The notes under the pieces were generated by a model, which was not told the origin of the DNA, made no database searches, and saw nothing but the letters and a program-made list of their open reading frames with translations. A program made the position numbers and the translations under genes. A DNA stretch of 64,000 bases from assembly GCF_910593845.1 (NCBI RefSeq), contig NZ_CAJVAS010000034.1:1-64000 (forward strand), read 5' to 3'. The stretch is from Paenibacillus solanacearum. GTDB lineage: Bacteria > Bacillota > Bacilli > Paenibacillales > NBRC-103111. Shown piece by piece: positions 25,436 through 33,109 of this stretch. The first letter of the stretch is position 1. Each line of letters begins with the position of its first letter.

Positions 25436-26650
25436 ATGGCAGGAAATAGAGCGGTAGTTTATACTGGACCAGGCAAAGTGGAAGTATCCGATATTGATTT
25501 TCCGGGTTTGGTTTTGAGGGATGGTCCGGGTGTAAATCCGAGAAATGTCGGCAGAAAATGCGAGCACGGCGTCATTCTTAAAGTCGTTTCTACGAACATT
25601 TGCGGAAGCGACCAGCATATGGTAAGAGGAAGGACAACTGCGCCGAGCGGATTAGTGTTAGGACATGAAATTACCGGTGAGGTTATCGAAGTGGGCAGGG
25701 ATGTGGAATTTATAAAGAAAGGCGACCTCGTATCCGTCCCTTTCAACATTGCTTGCGGAAGATGCCGGAGCTGTAAAGAACGGAATACGAATGTTTGCCT
25801 CAATGTGAACCCGGACCGGCCGGGATCGGCATACGGTTATGTCGACATGGGCGGCTGGGTCGGCGGACAATCGGAATATGTGATGGTGCCATACGCCGAT
25901 TTCCAGCTGTTAAAGTTCCCGGACAAAGAGCAGGCAATGGAGAAAATAAGAGATCTTACGATGCTGTCCGATATTTTCCCGACCGGATACCATGGAGCTG
26001 TAAGTGCAGGTGTCCGCCCGGGATCTACCGTTTATGTAGCGGGGGCCGGCCCAGTCGGTTTGGCGGCCGCTCATTCCGCCCAATTGCTTGGAGCGGCGGT
26101 AGTCATTGTCGGGGACTTGAACGGCGAGCGGCTTGCGCAGGCAAGAAGCTTCGGCTGCGAGACCGTTAACCTTAGCGATCATGCGAACCTCGGAGAGCAG
26201 ATCGAGCAAATACTCGGCGTGCCCGAAGTGGACAGTGCCATTGACTGCGTTGGATTCGAAGCGCACGGCCATGGGCACGGACATACGGAAGCACCTGCGA
26301 CCGTACTGAACTCCATTATGGAAGTAACCCGAGCCGGCGGACGACTCGGCATTCCCGGACTTTATGTAACGGGTGATCCCGGAGCGATTGATAACGATGC
26401 GAAAGTGGGTACGCTTAAAATCCGTTTCGGCCTCGGTTGGGCCAAGTCTCATACGTTCGTAACGGGACAAACGCCTGTCATGCAATACCACCGGGAGCTT
26501 ATGATGTCGATTCTGAGCGGAAAAGCCCAAATCGCAAAAGCGGTGAACGCCACCGTGATTTCCCTGGATGATGCGCCAAGAGCTTACCAAGAGTTTGATA
26601 AAGGGGCGGCGAGGAAATTCGTCATCGACCCTCACGGACTGATCAAATAA
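25436..26650 (+). CDS. fdhA: Glutathione-independent formaldehyde dehydrogenase (zinc alcohol dehydrogenase family)
   Basis: This protein has 404 residues. Catalytic zinc ligands lie in STNICGSDQHMVRG and GHEITGEV, and structural zinc cysteines in CGRCRSCKERNTNVC. The Rossmann motif is VAGAGPVGLAAA. The long DRPGSAYGYVDMGGWVGGQSEYVMVPYADF insertion and the overall length match glutathione-independent formaldehyde dehydrogenase, which oxidises formaldehyde with tightly bound NAD. A His/Gly-rich loop (AHGHGHGHTE) is present. AGGAGG precedes the ATG and a strong terminator follows. It is a single-gene unit. Confidence 0.88.
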   Translation: MAGNRAVVYTGPGKVEVSDIDFPGLVLRDGPGVNPRNVGRKCEHGVILKVVSTNICGSDQHMVRGRTTAPSGLVLGHEITGEVIEVGRDVEFIKKGDLVSVPFNIACGRCRSCKERNTNVCLNVNPDRPGSAYGYVDMGGWVGGQSEYVMVPYADFQLLKFPDKEQAMEKIRDLTMLSDIFPTGYHGAVSAGVRPGSTVYVAGAGPVGLAAAHSAQLLGAAVVIVGDLNGERLAQARSFGCETVNLSDHANLGEQIEQILGVPEVDSAIDCVGFEAHGHGHGHTEAPATVLNSIMEVTRAGGRLGIPGLYVTGDPGAIDNDAKVGTLKIRFGLGWAKSHTFVTGQTPVMQYHRELMMSILSGKAQIAKAVNATVISLDDAPRAYQEFDKGAARKFVIDPHGLIK

Positions 26651-26666
26651 GTTATTCATATCCATC

Positions 26667-26717
26667 AAAAAAGCTGCTCCCGCCGTAGAAAGAGATACGG
26701 CATGGGCAGCTTTTAGT
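26667..26717 (+). terminator. Rho-independent terminator after formaldehyde dehydrogenase
   Basis: AAAAGCTGC...GCAGCTTTT encloses CCGTA/TACGG and is followed by a T-rich tail. Confidence 0.88.
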
Positions 26718-26960
26718 TTATGCCGTTCTCCGGCTAAATGCCGCCAAAACTTGGCGATCTGCAGCGGCAGCTTGCTGATTGCTCCGGAAGCAGCATAGTA
26801 ATCTATTGGGCAGGGATCAGCAACACAAAGGGTCTTCCGAGGATCGGACCGTTTTTCGGAGTCGAGATGGGCAATGGAATCACCTTATTGTTTGACAGTA
26901 TGCGGAGAGATAGACCGCATCCGAGCAACAACGCTATATTTTACTTTTCCTAAGGAATAA

Positions 26961-27000
26961 TTAAAATGTTAACATAACAATAATTATGTTAACATTTTAA
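26961..27000. promoter_or_regulatory. 40-bp near-perfect AT-rich palindrome
   Basis: The 17-bp arms TTAAAATGTTAACATAA and TTATGTTAACATTTTAA match exactly across a 6-nt loop (CAATAA). Each arm contains GTTAAC. It lacks the GC stem of a terminator, so an operator or an element end is more likely. The preceding stretch 26718-26960 has no convincing gene, although an open frame contains PFFGVEMGNGITLLF, reminiscent of a VOC protein. Confidence 0.5.
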
Positions 27001-27031
27001 TCCAAACCGAGTTAGGCAATAATTACGAAGT

Positions 27032-27277
27032 ATGGATTTGTTCACGCCACTAAGTGTATCTATGAGAAATTTTGAAAAGCCTCAAACAAACAACAAATTA
27101 CGAAGTTACGTCGATCTTGTCATTCGACAAAGAGTATTGCTGTATATTTATTTTCATCAAGCAAACGATGTGTCAAATTTGGATGAAAAATCAATGAATT
27201 GGTTAAAAGAGCTTCAACGAGTAGCCGCTTCTGATGACCCTATGCTGCCGATTGATTTTCGCATATTACTAACGTAG
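27032..27277 (+). other. Small open frame of unknown function containing a dispersed repeat
   Basis: The frame has 81 codons. It has no ribosome binding site of note and no recognisable domain. About 65 bp of it (27055-27115) recur in diverged form at 47617-47680, including the VSMRNFEK reading. It may be a mobile-element remnant rather than a gene. Confidence 0.25.
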
Positions 27278-27301
27278 TGGCTGACTCAACACAGCCGGCA
27301 T

Positions 27302-27620
27302 ATGAAAAGGGTTCGATTGCCAAGAGGGCTGCATTGCAACGGACCGAATAACGGTTGATGGCTGTAAGGTCGAGTTCATGTATAGGGAAGAGCCTTATCA
27401 AAATGGGCGGCCCGATAGTGGATGGCAGTTTATGGCTGGGGATGAAGATCAGGAATACATGGATAACCCTAATAATCACAACGTTTACCAGGTAAATACG
27501 ATATGTAACTACGATCCCGAAACAATCCCATTCTTGGATTCACCCCCAGGTACTGCCTACTTTCGAGGGACAGATGCGAAGTTTGAACTTGATGAGGAGT
27601 GGGAGAATCCAGAAGACTGA
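27302..27620 (+). pseudogene. DUF2185-family protein, frameshifted
   Basis: The 80-codon frame ending at 27620 has the features of DUF2185: MYREEPY, DSGWQFMAGDEDQEYMD and PFLDSPPGTAYFR. The N-terminal part, RITVDGCKVEF, is in the same frame, but no start codon precedes it. An ATG at 27302 (MKRVRLPRG) is one base out of frame, with the switch near 27325. This points to a single-base frameshift near the start. Family function is uncertain. Confidence 0.55.
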
Positions 27621-27639
27621 AGAACGAAGAAATCTGATC

Positions 27640-27692
27640 GCCCACATATGGCCGTCCAAGTCCTCGAAGGCCCATGATAAATGAACCTATAA
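27640..27692 (-). pseudogene. VOC-family C-terminal fragment duplicated from the gene at 29320
   Basis: About 53 bp closely match 29348-29400, the C-terminal coding end of the intact VOC gene. On the minus strand it encodes pieces of GFIYHG and EDLDGHMWA in two frames, so it is frameshifted as well as truncated. It marks a partial duplication flanking the sigma/SRPBCC unit. Confidence 0.55.
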
Positions 27693-27710
27693 TCCTGCTT
27701 ATTTATTGTA

Positions 27711-27739
27711 TTGAGGCTGTCCGCTTCATTGCATATAAT
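27711..27739 (+). promoter_or_regulatory. Sigma-A promoter for the ECF sigma gene
   Basis: TTGAGG, a 17-bp spacer and a perfect TATAAT, 41 bp before the ATG at 27781. The sigma gene therefore looks transcribed by the housekeeping holoenzyme. Confidence 0.7.
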
Positions 27740-27780
27740 GAAGGTACCACCCTTCGGGGAGATCGTTAAGGGAGACCGAG

Positions 27781-28737
27781 ATGAACGAAACCGCATTTGA
27801 CGAACCATTATTTTCAAGCTTGAAGCCGGGCTTAACCTCGTTCTGTTACCGAATGCTAGGCTCCATGGACGATGCGGATGATGCCGTTCAGGAGACGAGT
27901 ATTCGTGTCTGGCAGAGCTGGAGCACATTCAGACAGGATTCCTCGTTCAAAACTTGGGTCTATCGGATTGCCTCCAACCTGTGCTTGGACAAGCTGAGAC
28001 AATCCAAACGCCGCGCACTTCCCGTTGACCTGTTCGATCCGGCCGTCGCCATCGTCGAACCGCGCGACACGCTGCCGGATTCTGCCTGGATCTGGCCGTC
28101 TCCCGACTTTGGGGGCAATCCGGAGGATCGGCTCGTCCGCAGAGATACCCTTCAACTGTGCTTCATCGCTCTCCTGCAGACCTTGCCTCCGCGGCAGCGC
28201 GCGGTACTCATTTTGAAGGATGTATTTGAATGGTCCTCCAAGCAGATCGCGGAAACGTTGGCGATGTCGCCGGCAGCGGTGAACAGCGCCTTGCAAAGAG
28301 CCCGAGAGACGATGGACCGGGCGCAGCTTCGCTCGGATGAGCTCAGCAGCATGGACGTTCAACCGGAGCAGCAGCTGCTGTCCCGGTATGTGGAGGCCTT
28401 CGAGCAATTCGATATTGCTGCGCTCGTCGCGTTGTTCCACGAGGAAGGCTGCATGTCGATGCCGCCCTTCGAGATGTGGATCCGCGGCAAGGAAGCTTTG
28501 TCCGCCTTCTATTCGCTTACTCGCTGGCATTGCGAAGGTTCGCGATTTGTGCCCATTACGGTGAATGGCGGTTATCCGGCGTTGGCCCAGTATATGCCGG
28601 GCAAAGAGGGATCTGGCCTGGTACCCTGGGGCATCCACGTCATCGAGACCAAAGAAAATCAAATCCTGCACGTTCAAAACTTCATTCATACGCCATTATT
28701 TTCGCGATTTGGGCTGCCTGAGCGAATTGACCGATGA
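27781..28737 (+). CDS. ECF sigma factor with C-terminal SnoaL-like domain (SigG/SigJ-like)
   Basis: This protein has 318 residues. Region 2 has FCYRMLGSMDDADDAVQETSIRVW and WVYRIASNLCLDKLR. Region 4 has LPPRQRAVLILKDVFEWSSKQIAETLAMSPAAVNSALQRAR. An extension from about residue 195 (YVEAFEQFDIAALVALFHEEG) has a SnoaL/NTF2 look. Unlike the protein at 21404 it lacks the DGGGK and NPDKL signatures, so it belongs to a different group of extension-bearing sigma factors. AGGGAGACCGAG precedes the ATG. It is probably co-transcribed with the SRPBCC gene. Confidence 0.85.
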   Translation: MNETAFDEPLFSSLKPGLTSFCYRMLGSMDDADDAVQETSIRVWQSWSTFRQDSSFKTWVYRIASNLCLDKLRQSKRRALPVDLFDPAVAIVEPRDTLPDSAWIWPSPDFGGNPEDRLVRRDTLQLCFIALLQTLPPRQRAVLILKDVFEWSSKQIAETLAMSPAAVNSALQRARETMDRAQLRSDELSSMDVQPEQQLLSRYVEAFEQFDIAALVALFHEEGCMSMPPFEMWIRGKEALSAFYSLTRWHCEGSRFVPITVNGGYPALAQYMPGKEGSGLVPWGIHVIETKENQILHVQNFIHTPLFSRFGLPERIDR

Positions 28738-28814
28738 ATTTCGTCATTGGCTTACGTCTATATTATTGAGAATAACCAAACCGACGAATATCATGAGAGA
28801 GGTGTCTATTTAAA

Positions 28815-29240
28815 TTGGAAACGAGTCAACCGACGAAAGTAACCGTGCAAACCGTCATTCAAGCCCCTGTCGAGAAGGTATGGCGCTGTTGGACCGAGCC
28901 GGATCACATCACGAAGTGGAATCAAGCGTCCGAGGATTGGCATGCGCCGAGAGCCGAAAACGATCTGCGGGTCGGCGGCCAGTTTCTGACACGGATGGAA
29001 GCGAAGGATGGCAGCATGGGTTTTGATTTTGGCGGCGTCTACGATGTCGTCAATCGGCATGAAGCGATCGGCTACACCATGGAGGACGGAAGAAGAGTGG
29101 ATATTGCTTTCGTCGATCAAGGGAATGAGACGAAGGTCATTGAAACGTTCGACGCGGAAAGCTCCAATCCCGTCGAGTTCCAGCAAGCAGGCTGGCAAGC
29201 GATCATAGACAATTTCAAAGCCTATACCGAACAAAACTAA
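28815..29240 (+). CDS. SRPBCC / AHSA1-like protein
   Basis: This protein has 141 residues and starts at TTG 28815 with GAGAGAGGTG upstream. The AHSA1 signature is clear: VIQAPVEKVWRCWTEPDHITKWN, DLRVGGQF and QAGWQAIIDNFKAY. These proteins form a START-like hydrophobic-ligand pocket. It follows the sigma gene by 77 bp, and a strong terminator ends the unit. Confidence 0.82.
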   Translation: METSQPTKVTVQTVIQAPVEKVWRCWTEPDHITKWNQASEDWHAPRAENDLRVGGQFLTRMEAKDGSMGFDFGGVYDVVNRHEAIGYTMEDGRRVDIAFVDQGNETKVIETFDAESSNPVEFQQAGWQAIIDNFKAYTEQN

Positions 29241-29250
29241 TCATCGCGAA

Positions 29251-29287
29251 GAAGACGCCGGGGAAGATGCCCGGCGTCTTTCTTTTT
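29251..29287 (+). terminator. Rho-independent terminator after SRPBCC gene
   Basis: AAGACGCCGGG/CCCGGCGTCTT is a perfect 11-bp stem with a 7-nt loop, followed by TCTTTTT. It can also serve the convergent VOC gene. Confidence 0.88.
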
Positions 29288-29319
29288 GAACCCTCGTACG
29301 AGCGTGCTCTCCGTTAGAC

Positions 29320-29736
29320 TTAACCTTGTGCCGCATCTATGTTCATGTAGTTAATGGCCCACAGATGGCCGTCCAAGTCCACGAAGCCCCAATGATACAT
29401 GAACCCATGATCTTCAGGTTCAGCGTGTAATTTCCCGCCCAAGGAGACCGCGGTATTCACGATTTCATCGACCTTTTCCCGGCTCTCGAAGGCCAATGCG
29501 ATCGTCATCTGCGCATACTTGCTCGTATCGACGGATTCCTTCTCCGTGAGCGTATTAAAGAATGCTTGACTGATCAGCATGACCTGCAGGTTGTCGCCGA
29601 TCACGATGGCCACCGAATTCTCGTTATCGGGGAATTGCGGATTGAGCTCGAATCCGAGTCCGGTGAAGAACGCTTTCGATTGTTCTACGTTTTTTACAGG
29701 CAGATTGAAACTCGTGAATGCGGACCTTAATGTCAT
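29320..29736 (-). CDS. VOC-family (glyoxalase/bleomycin-resistance fold) protein
   Basis: This protein has 138 residues: FTSFNLPVKNVEQSKAFFTGLGFEL at the start and GFMYHWGFVDLDGHLWAINY at the end, the pattern of VOC proteins related to PhnB/glyoxalase. I place the start at the ATG at 29736, with GAGGTG 8 nt upstream; a TTG two codons earlier is less likely. It is convergent with the sigma/SRPBCC unit, and a fragment of it is duplicated at 27640. Confidence 0.8.
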   Translation of the reverse strand: MTLRSAFTSFNLPVKNVEQSKAFFTGLGFELNPQFPDNENSVAIVIGDNLQVMLISQAFFNTLTEKESVDTSKYAQMTIALAFESREKVDEIVNTAVSLGGKLHAEPEDHGFMYHWGFVDLDGHLWAINYMNIDAAQG

Positions 29737-29941
29737 TTTCAAAACACCTCTTCGTCAAATTAGTTTGTGTTCATTTATGCCTTCGTTTATATAGACGACA
29801 GCCGATCCGAGAATTCATCGGTCTCATGAATTCGGAAACGTAAATTTTGAAAAATAACTTGGTATTGAGTTCGGAGGAATGCGTCTGAATATATGACAAT
29901 TAAAGGATGGGTATCGAATGACGGAATGAGGGAACGGTAAG

Positions 29942-30199
29942 GAAATTATCGCGGATCAATCGGATCCCACGCTTAAGTATTTGGATTCCGAGGAGGTCGG
30001 CTACGACGGCATCGAGTTGATGTATCAGAAGGAGATGCGGGGGCTTAACGGTTATAAATCCTATCAAATCGACGGCATGAGCCGGATCGACGGCGATATG
30101 AAGCTGACCAAGCCGGTCAAGGGGCAGAATCTGTATCTAACGATGAATCGCAAGGTACAGCTCCCCGCGCAGCAAGCCCAACGCGGCAAAGTTGGCTGA
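29942..30199 (+). pseudogene. Penicillin-binding protein / SpoVD-like remnant
   Basis: The open frame contains VGYDGIELMYQKEMRGLNGY and ends LTKPVKGQNLYLTMNRKVQL before a stop. This matches the dimerisation-to-transpeptidase junction of class B penicillin-binding proteins (typically GIExxYdxxLrG and G.dl.Ltid..iQ). The catalytic domain and N-terminus are absent, so it is an internal fragment. Confidence 0.6.
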
Positions 30200-30354
30200 C
30201 TCGGGATAAAACCAAGCCATGAGAAAAATCTTCAGAGAGTACTGGCGACCAAAATATAATTAATAGACTATATTGCCAATAAACATCGTATAGACGTCTG
30301 ATCTGCAAACCCGTTTTTATGAGAGAGTAACCACCAGAAGTGCTGAGACTTGCA

Positions 30355-30389
30355 TAAAAAGGGGGTACCGCTACCGGTACGCCCCTGTT
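30355..30389 (-). terminator. Terminator for the secreted-protein gene
   Basis: On the minus strand, AGGGGCGTACCG...CGGTACCCCC is followed by TTTTT, 31 bp after the stop of the 30420-30929 gene. Confidence 0.8.
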
Positions 30390-30419
30390 TGTCTCTATTC
30401 GCATTGGGATGAAACCGAT

Positions 30420-30929
30420 TTAATCCCAATATTTCACGGAACCGGATCCGCTGAATCTTTCGTACACATAAAATTCTGCCTTCTTGTTGTCGCCGTCGAC
30501 ATAGTTGCTGATTCCCCGATAGATCAGCGTATCACCAGGGTACAGGAAATACTCATAACCGGTCACGATTTCATCCGCATTGCTGCCCGGATCGTATTCC
30601 CGCAGCTGATACCAGGCGCCGCCACTTGGACCGCTAACAACCTGGAATTTAAAGTCGCCGCCGCCAGAGTGAACATAATTGGTCGGGTTTTGCGAAGAAA
30701 CTGTCGAGCGCTGACCGAGGTAATCCCACTCGCCGGCTCCCATCGTGGTTACGCCGTTAGCGCGAATAATCGTGACGTTGGGGGCGGTGCCAGCCGTTTT
30801 ATCCACTGCTCTGGATTCCACTGCGGGTCCGTCGGCGAACGCCGTGGAAACAGGAACTGCCACTGCAAGTGTCAGGACGGCTAGCATCGTGCGCAACCAT
30901 TTAGCCTTTGATTTGTTTTGATGGTTCAC
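30420..30929 (-). CDS. Small secreted protein of unknown function
   Basis: This protein has 169 residues. I place the start at GTG 30929 with GGGAGG 9 nt upstream; the ATG three codons earlier abuts that site. A signal peptide (KAKWLRTMLAVLTLAVAVP) ends at TAFA. The mature part is Gly/Ser/Tyr-rich with GEWDYLGQRS, SGPSGGAWYQLREYDPGSNADE and SVKYWD, and probably folds as a beta-sandwich. I do not recognise the family. It stands alone with its own terminator. The 518 bp beyond it (30930-31447) show no convincing gene, only a short open frame at 31204-31437. Confidence 0.65.
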   Translation of the reverse strand: MNHQNKSKAKWLRTMLAVLTLAVAVPVSTAFADGPAVESRAVDKTAGTAPNVTIIRANGVTTMGAGEWDYLGQRSTVSSQNPTNYVHSGGGDFKFQVVSGPSGGAWYQLREYDPGSNADEIVTGYEYFLYPGDTLIYRGISNYVDGDNKKAEFYVYERFSGSGSVKYWD

Positions 30930-31447
30930 ATCTATCATCCTCCCAGTTTGTTTTTTGAAGCCAGAGATAGAGTAGCATATTGCATTTGTCGAAGTAACCA
31001 AAAACGTGTAACAATTTGTAGTTCCCAGAAAAAACCAACCACAGGCCTATGTCCGTGAATGCTAAGCGTGGGATCACCAGAATGTGGTACTCCCTCTAAC
31101 TCATGTAAAATAATGTCGAATCATAAAAACCCGTCGCTGCAGCTGCTCATAGCGCTGACGAAGAGCTTGCCGTCTGTACAAAAAGGGCCAGCGTCTATAA
31201 AAAGTGACGGTGCTTGAAGGCATGCCGTTGCCCTCTACCGTAAAAGTTGCGATCACAACAAGACTCAACGTGGTCTTCGGTCAACTGAAAAGAGATAACG
31301 GCGGGGGCTGTGAAGGGATAAAATGGACGAAGGAAACAGCGACTATTTTTACTTCCAAAGATCATGCGCAATCTGCAATTGACTCAATCATCGGTAACAT
31401 AAAGCGGTTGCTGAGGCAGTTGTTTATTGTTACTTAAATTTCCTGTA

Positions 31448-31490
31448 CAAGAAAAATATTTCTTGATGTGAAATTTATGGTTGTGATACT
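31448..31490 (+). promoter_or_regulatory. Promoter and palindromic operator of the PLP/M20/M81 operon
   Basis: CAAGAAA-AATA-TTTCTTG (31448-31465) is a perfect palindrome overlapping the -35 box TTGATG (31463-31468). The -10 is GATACT (31485-31490), preceded by an extended TG. An IclR-type repressor is encoded by the last gene of the downstream operon, and IclR proteins bind palindromes of this size, so this is probably its operator. Confidence 0.6.
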
Positions 31491-31562
31491 ATGATCGTGA
31501 AAAGCGTATTCCGCTCCTACGAGAAACCGGGATACACTCAAACCATTCCGGGAGTGAATCGA

Positions 31563-32663
31563 ATGAGCTCCAATGAGCAGTGGGAATCTCCATCCGTCCT
31601 GATCGATTTGGACATTTTGGACCGCAACCTGAAGGAAACGGCAGCTTCGGCGGCTCGCGCCGGGGTGAAGCTTCGGCCGCACACGAAGACGCACAAGAGC
31701 GTATGGATCGCGAGTGAGCAGCTCCGGTACGGAGCGGCCGGTATTACGGTCGCCAAGCTCGGGGAAGCAGAAGTCATGGCAGAAGGCGGCATTAACGATA
31801 TTTTGATAGCGTTTCCAGTCATTGGACAGTCAAAGCTGGAACGTCTAGGCCGATTGATGGAGAAGGCAAAAGTCACGTTGAGCACGGATGACGAAGAGGT
31901 AGCGCGACAGTTATCCTCGCTCGGCAGAAGCTTGAACCGAGACATCCCGCTGTATGTCGACGTGAACACCGGACTTAACCGGTGCGGCCGGGAGCCGGGC
32001 GAAGAGACGGCGGAGTTGGTTAAACAAATCGCTCAATTGCCTTACATACGCATCGCCGGGCTGATGACGCATGCCGGGCATGCATACGGCCATAACGATG
32101 CCAGCGGGATTCGCGAGGTTGCGAAGAAGGAAGCGGAAAGCTTGATTATGACGAAGCATAGGCTCGAGAAGGATGGGATCCCGATCGAGGAGATTAGCGT
32201 CGGTTCGACGCCGACCTCGAAATATGTCGCGGATATTGCAGGGTCCGGCGTGACGGAAATACGTCCGGGAGCTTACGTCTTTGGAGACGGCGGACAGTGG
32301 AAGATGGGACTGATCGGTCTCGATCAATTAGCGATGACGATTGCGGCGACCGTCGTAGGACGCCCGCGTCAGGGAACGATCATTATCGACGCGGGCTCGA
32401 AGACGCTCAGTAGCGACATGAATAAATATCACCCCGGATATGGCATTCTTTTGGGGCACGAAGGCGCAGTAATCGAAAGGCTTAGCGAGGAGCACGGCAT
32501 CATATCGGTTCCAGACAACGAAGCGTTCAAGATCGGTCAAGAGGTTCGAATCGTACCTAACCATTGCTGCGTCGTGACGAACTTGCACGACAGGCTTGTC
32601 GGCGTTCGCAACGGACGGTTTGAGAAATGGTTACCCGTCGATGCGAGAGGGAAAGTGCAATAA
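31563..32663 (+). CDS. DSD1-family PLP enzyme (D-serine dehydratase / D-threonine aldolase-like)
   Basis: This protein has 366 residues with a fold-type III (alanine-racemase-like) barrel. The PLP-lysine region is LRPHTKTHKS (Lys42/Lys45). Other family motifs are YVDVNTGLNRCG, GLMTHAGHAYG and GSTPTS. The C-terminal metal site reads PNHCC with His334 and Cys336, the HxC arrangement of zinc-dependent D-serine dehydratase rather than the HxD of D-threonine aldolase. It should cleave or dehydrate a D-beta-hydroxy amino acid. The ATG at 31563 follows GGGAGTG; an in-frame ATG at 31491 overlaps the promoter. First gene of a seven-gene operon. Confidence 0.85.
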   Translation: MSSNEQWESPSVLIDLDILDRNLKETAASAARAGVKLRPHTKTHKSVWIASEQLRYGAAGITVAKLGEAEVMAEGGINDILIAFPVIGQSKLERLGRLMEKAKVTLSTDDEEVARQLSSLGRSLNRDIPLYVDVNTGLNRCGREPGEETAELVKQIAQLPYIRIAGLMTHAGHAYGHNDASGIREVAKKEAESLIMTKHRLEKDGIPIEEISVGSTPTSKYVADIAGSGVTEIRPGAYVFGDGGQWKMGLIGLDQLAMTIAATVVGRPRQGTIIIDAGSKTLSSDMNKYHPGYGILLGHEGAVIERLSEEHGIISVPDNEAFKIGQEVRIVPNHCCVVTNLHDRLVGVRNGRFEKWLPVDARGKVQ

Positions 32664-32713
32664 TCTTTTCGGCAATACATTCCATGTATCCTTATGAAGG
32701 GATTGGTTCACTC

Positions 32714-33109
32714 ATGTCTATCGAAATCAAAGCTCCCCATGCACCGCAATTCCCGCTTCCTTTTTCCCATGCGCTTCGTGCGGGCGACTTCGTATACGTA
32801 TCCGGACAAGTCGGAGTCGACCCGGAAACCCGCGAGCTCGTTGGGGACACGATCGAAGCTCAGACGAAACAGAGCGTCCGCAATATCGAAACGATTTTAC
32901 AAGCGGCCGGCCTTACGCTCGACCACGTCATTAAAGTGAACACGCACCTGAGCAGCCTTAGCGATACTCCGGCTTACAACAAAGTATACGAAACGCTTTT
33001 CAATAAGCCCTATCCAACGAGAACGACCGTACAGAGCGGCTTGGGCAAATATTTGATCGAGATCGACGTGATCGCTTATGCGCCGACGCGCAGAGGAGAA
33101 GACGAATAG
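32714..33109 (+). CDS. RidA-family enamine/imine deaminase
   Basis: This protein has 131 residues: LPFSHALRAGDFVYVSGQVGVDPET, QSVRNIETILQAAGLTLDHV and TTVQSGLGKYLIEIDVIAYA. The spacing matches RidA/YjgF proteins. These hydrolyse 2-aminoacrylate and other enamines released by PLP enzymes such as serine dehydratases, which fits its position directly after a DSD1-type enzyme. The start is ATG 32714. Its stop overlaps the next gene's GTG by one base. Confidence 0.88.
   Translation: MSIEIKAPHAPQFPLPFSHALRAGDFVYVSGQVGVDPETRELVGDTIEAQTKQSVRNIETILQAAGLTLDHVIKVNTHLSSLSDTPAYNKVYETLFNKPYPTRTTVQSGLGKYLIEIDVIAYAPTRRGEDE

Noticed and set aside
26738..26953. A 71-codon frame with PFFGVEMGNGITLLF
   Set aside because: The VOC-like resemblance is limited to one short stretch, with no ribosome binding site or complete domain. 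I mention it only as a possible relic.
31204..31437. A 77-codon open frame in the gap before the IclR operon
   Set aside because: No recognisable domain, no start support, and composition like the surrounding non-coding sequence.
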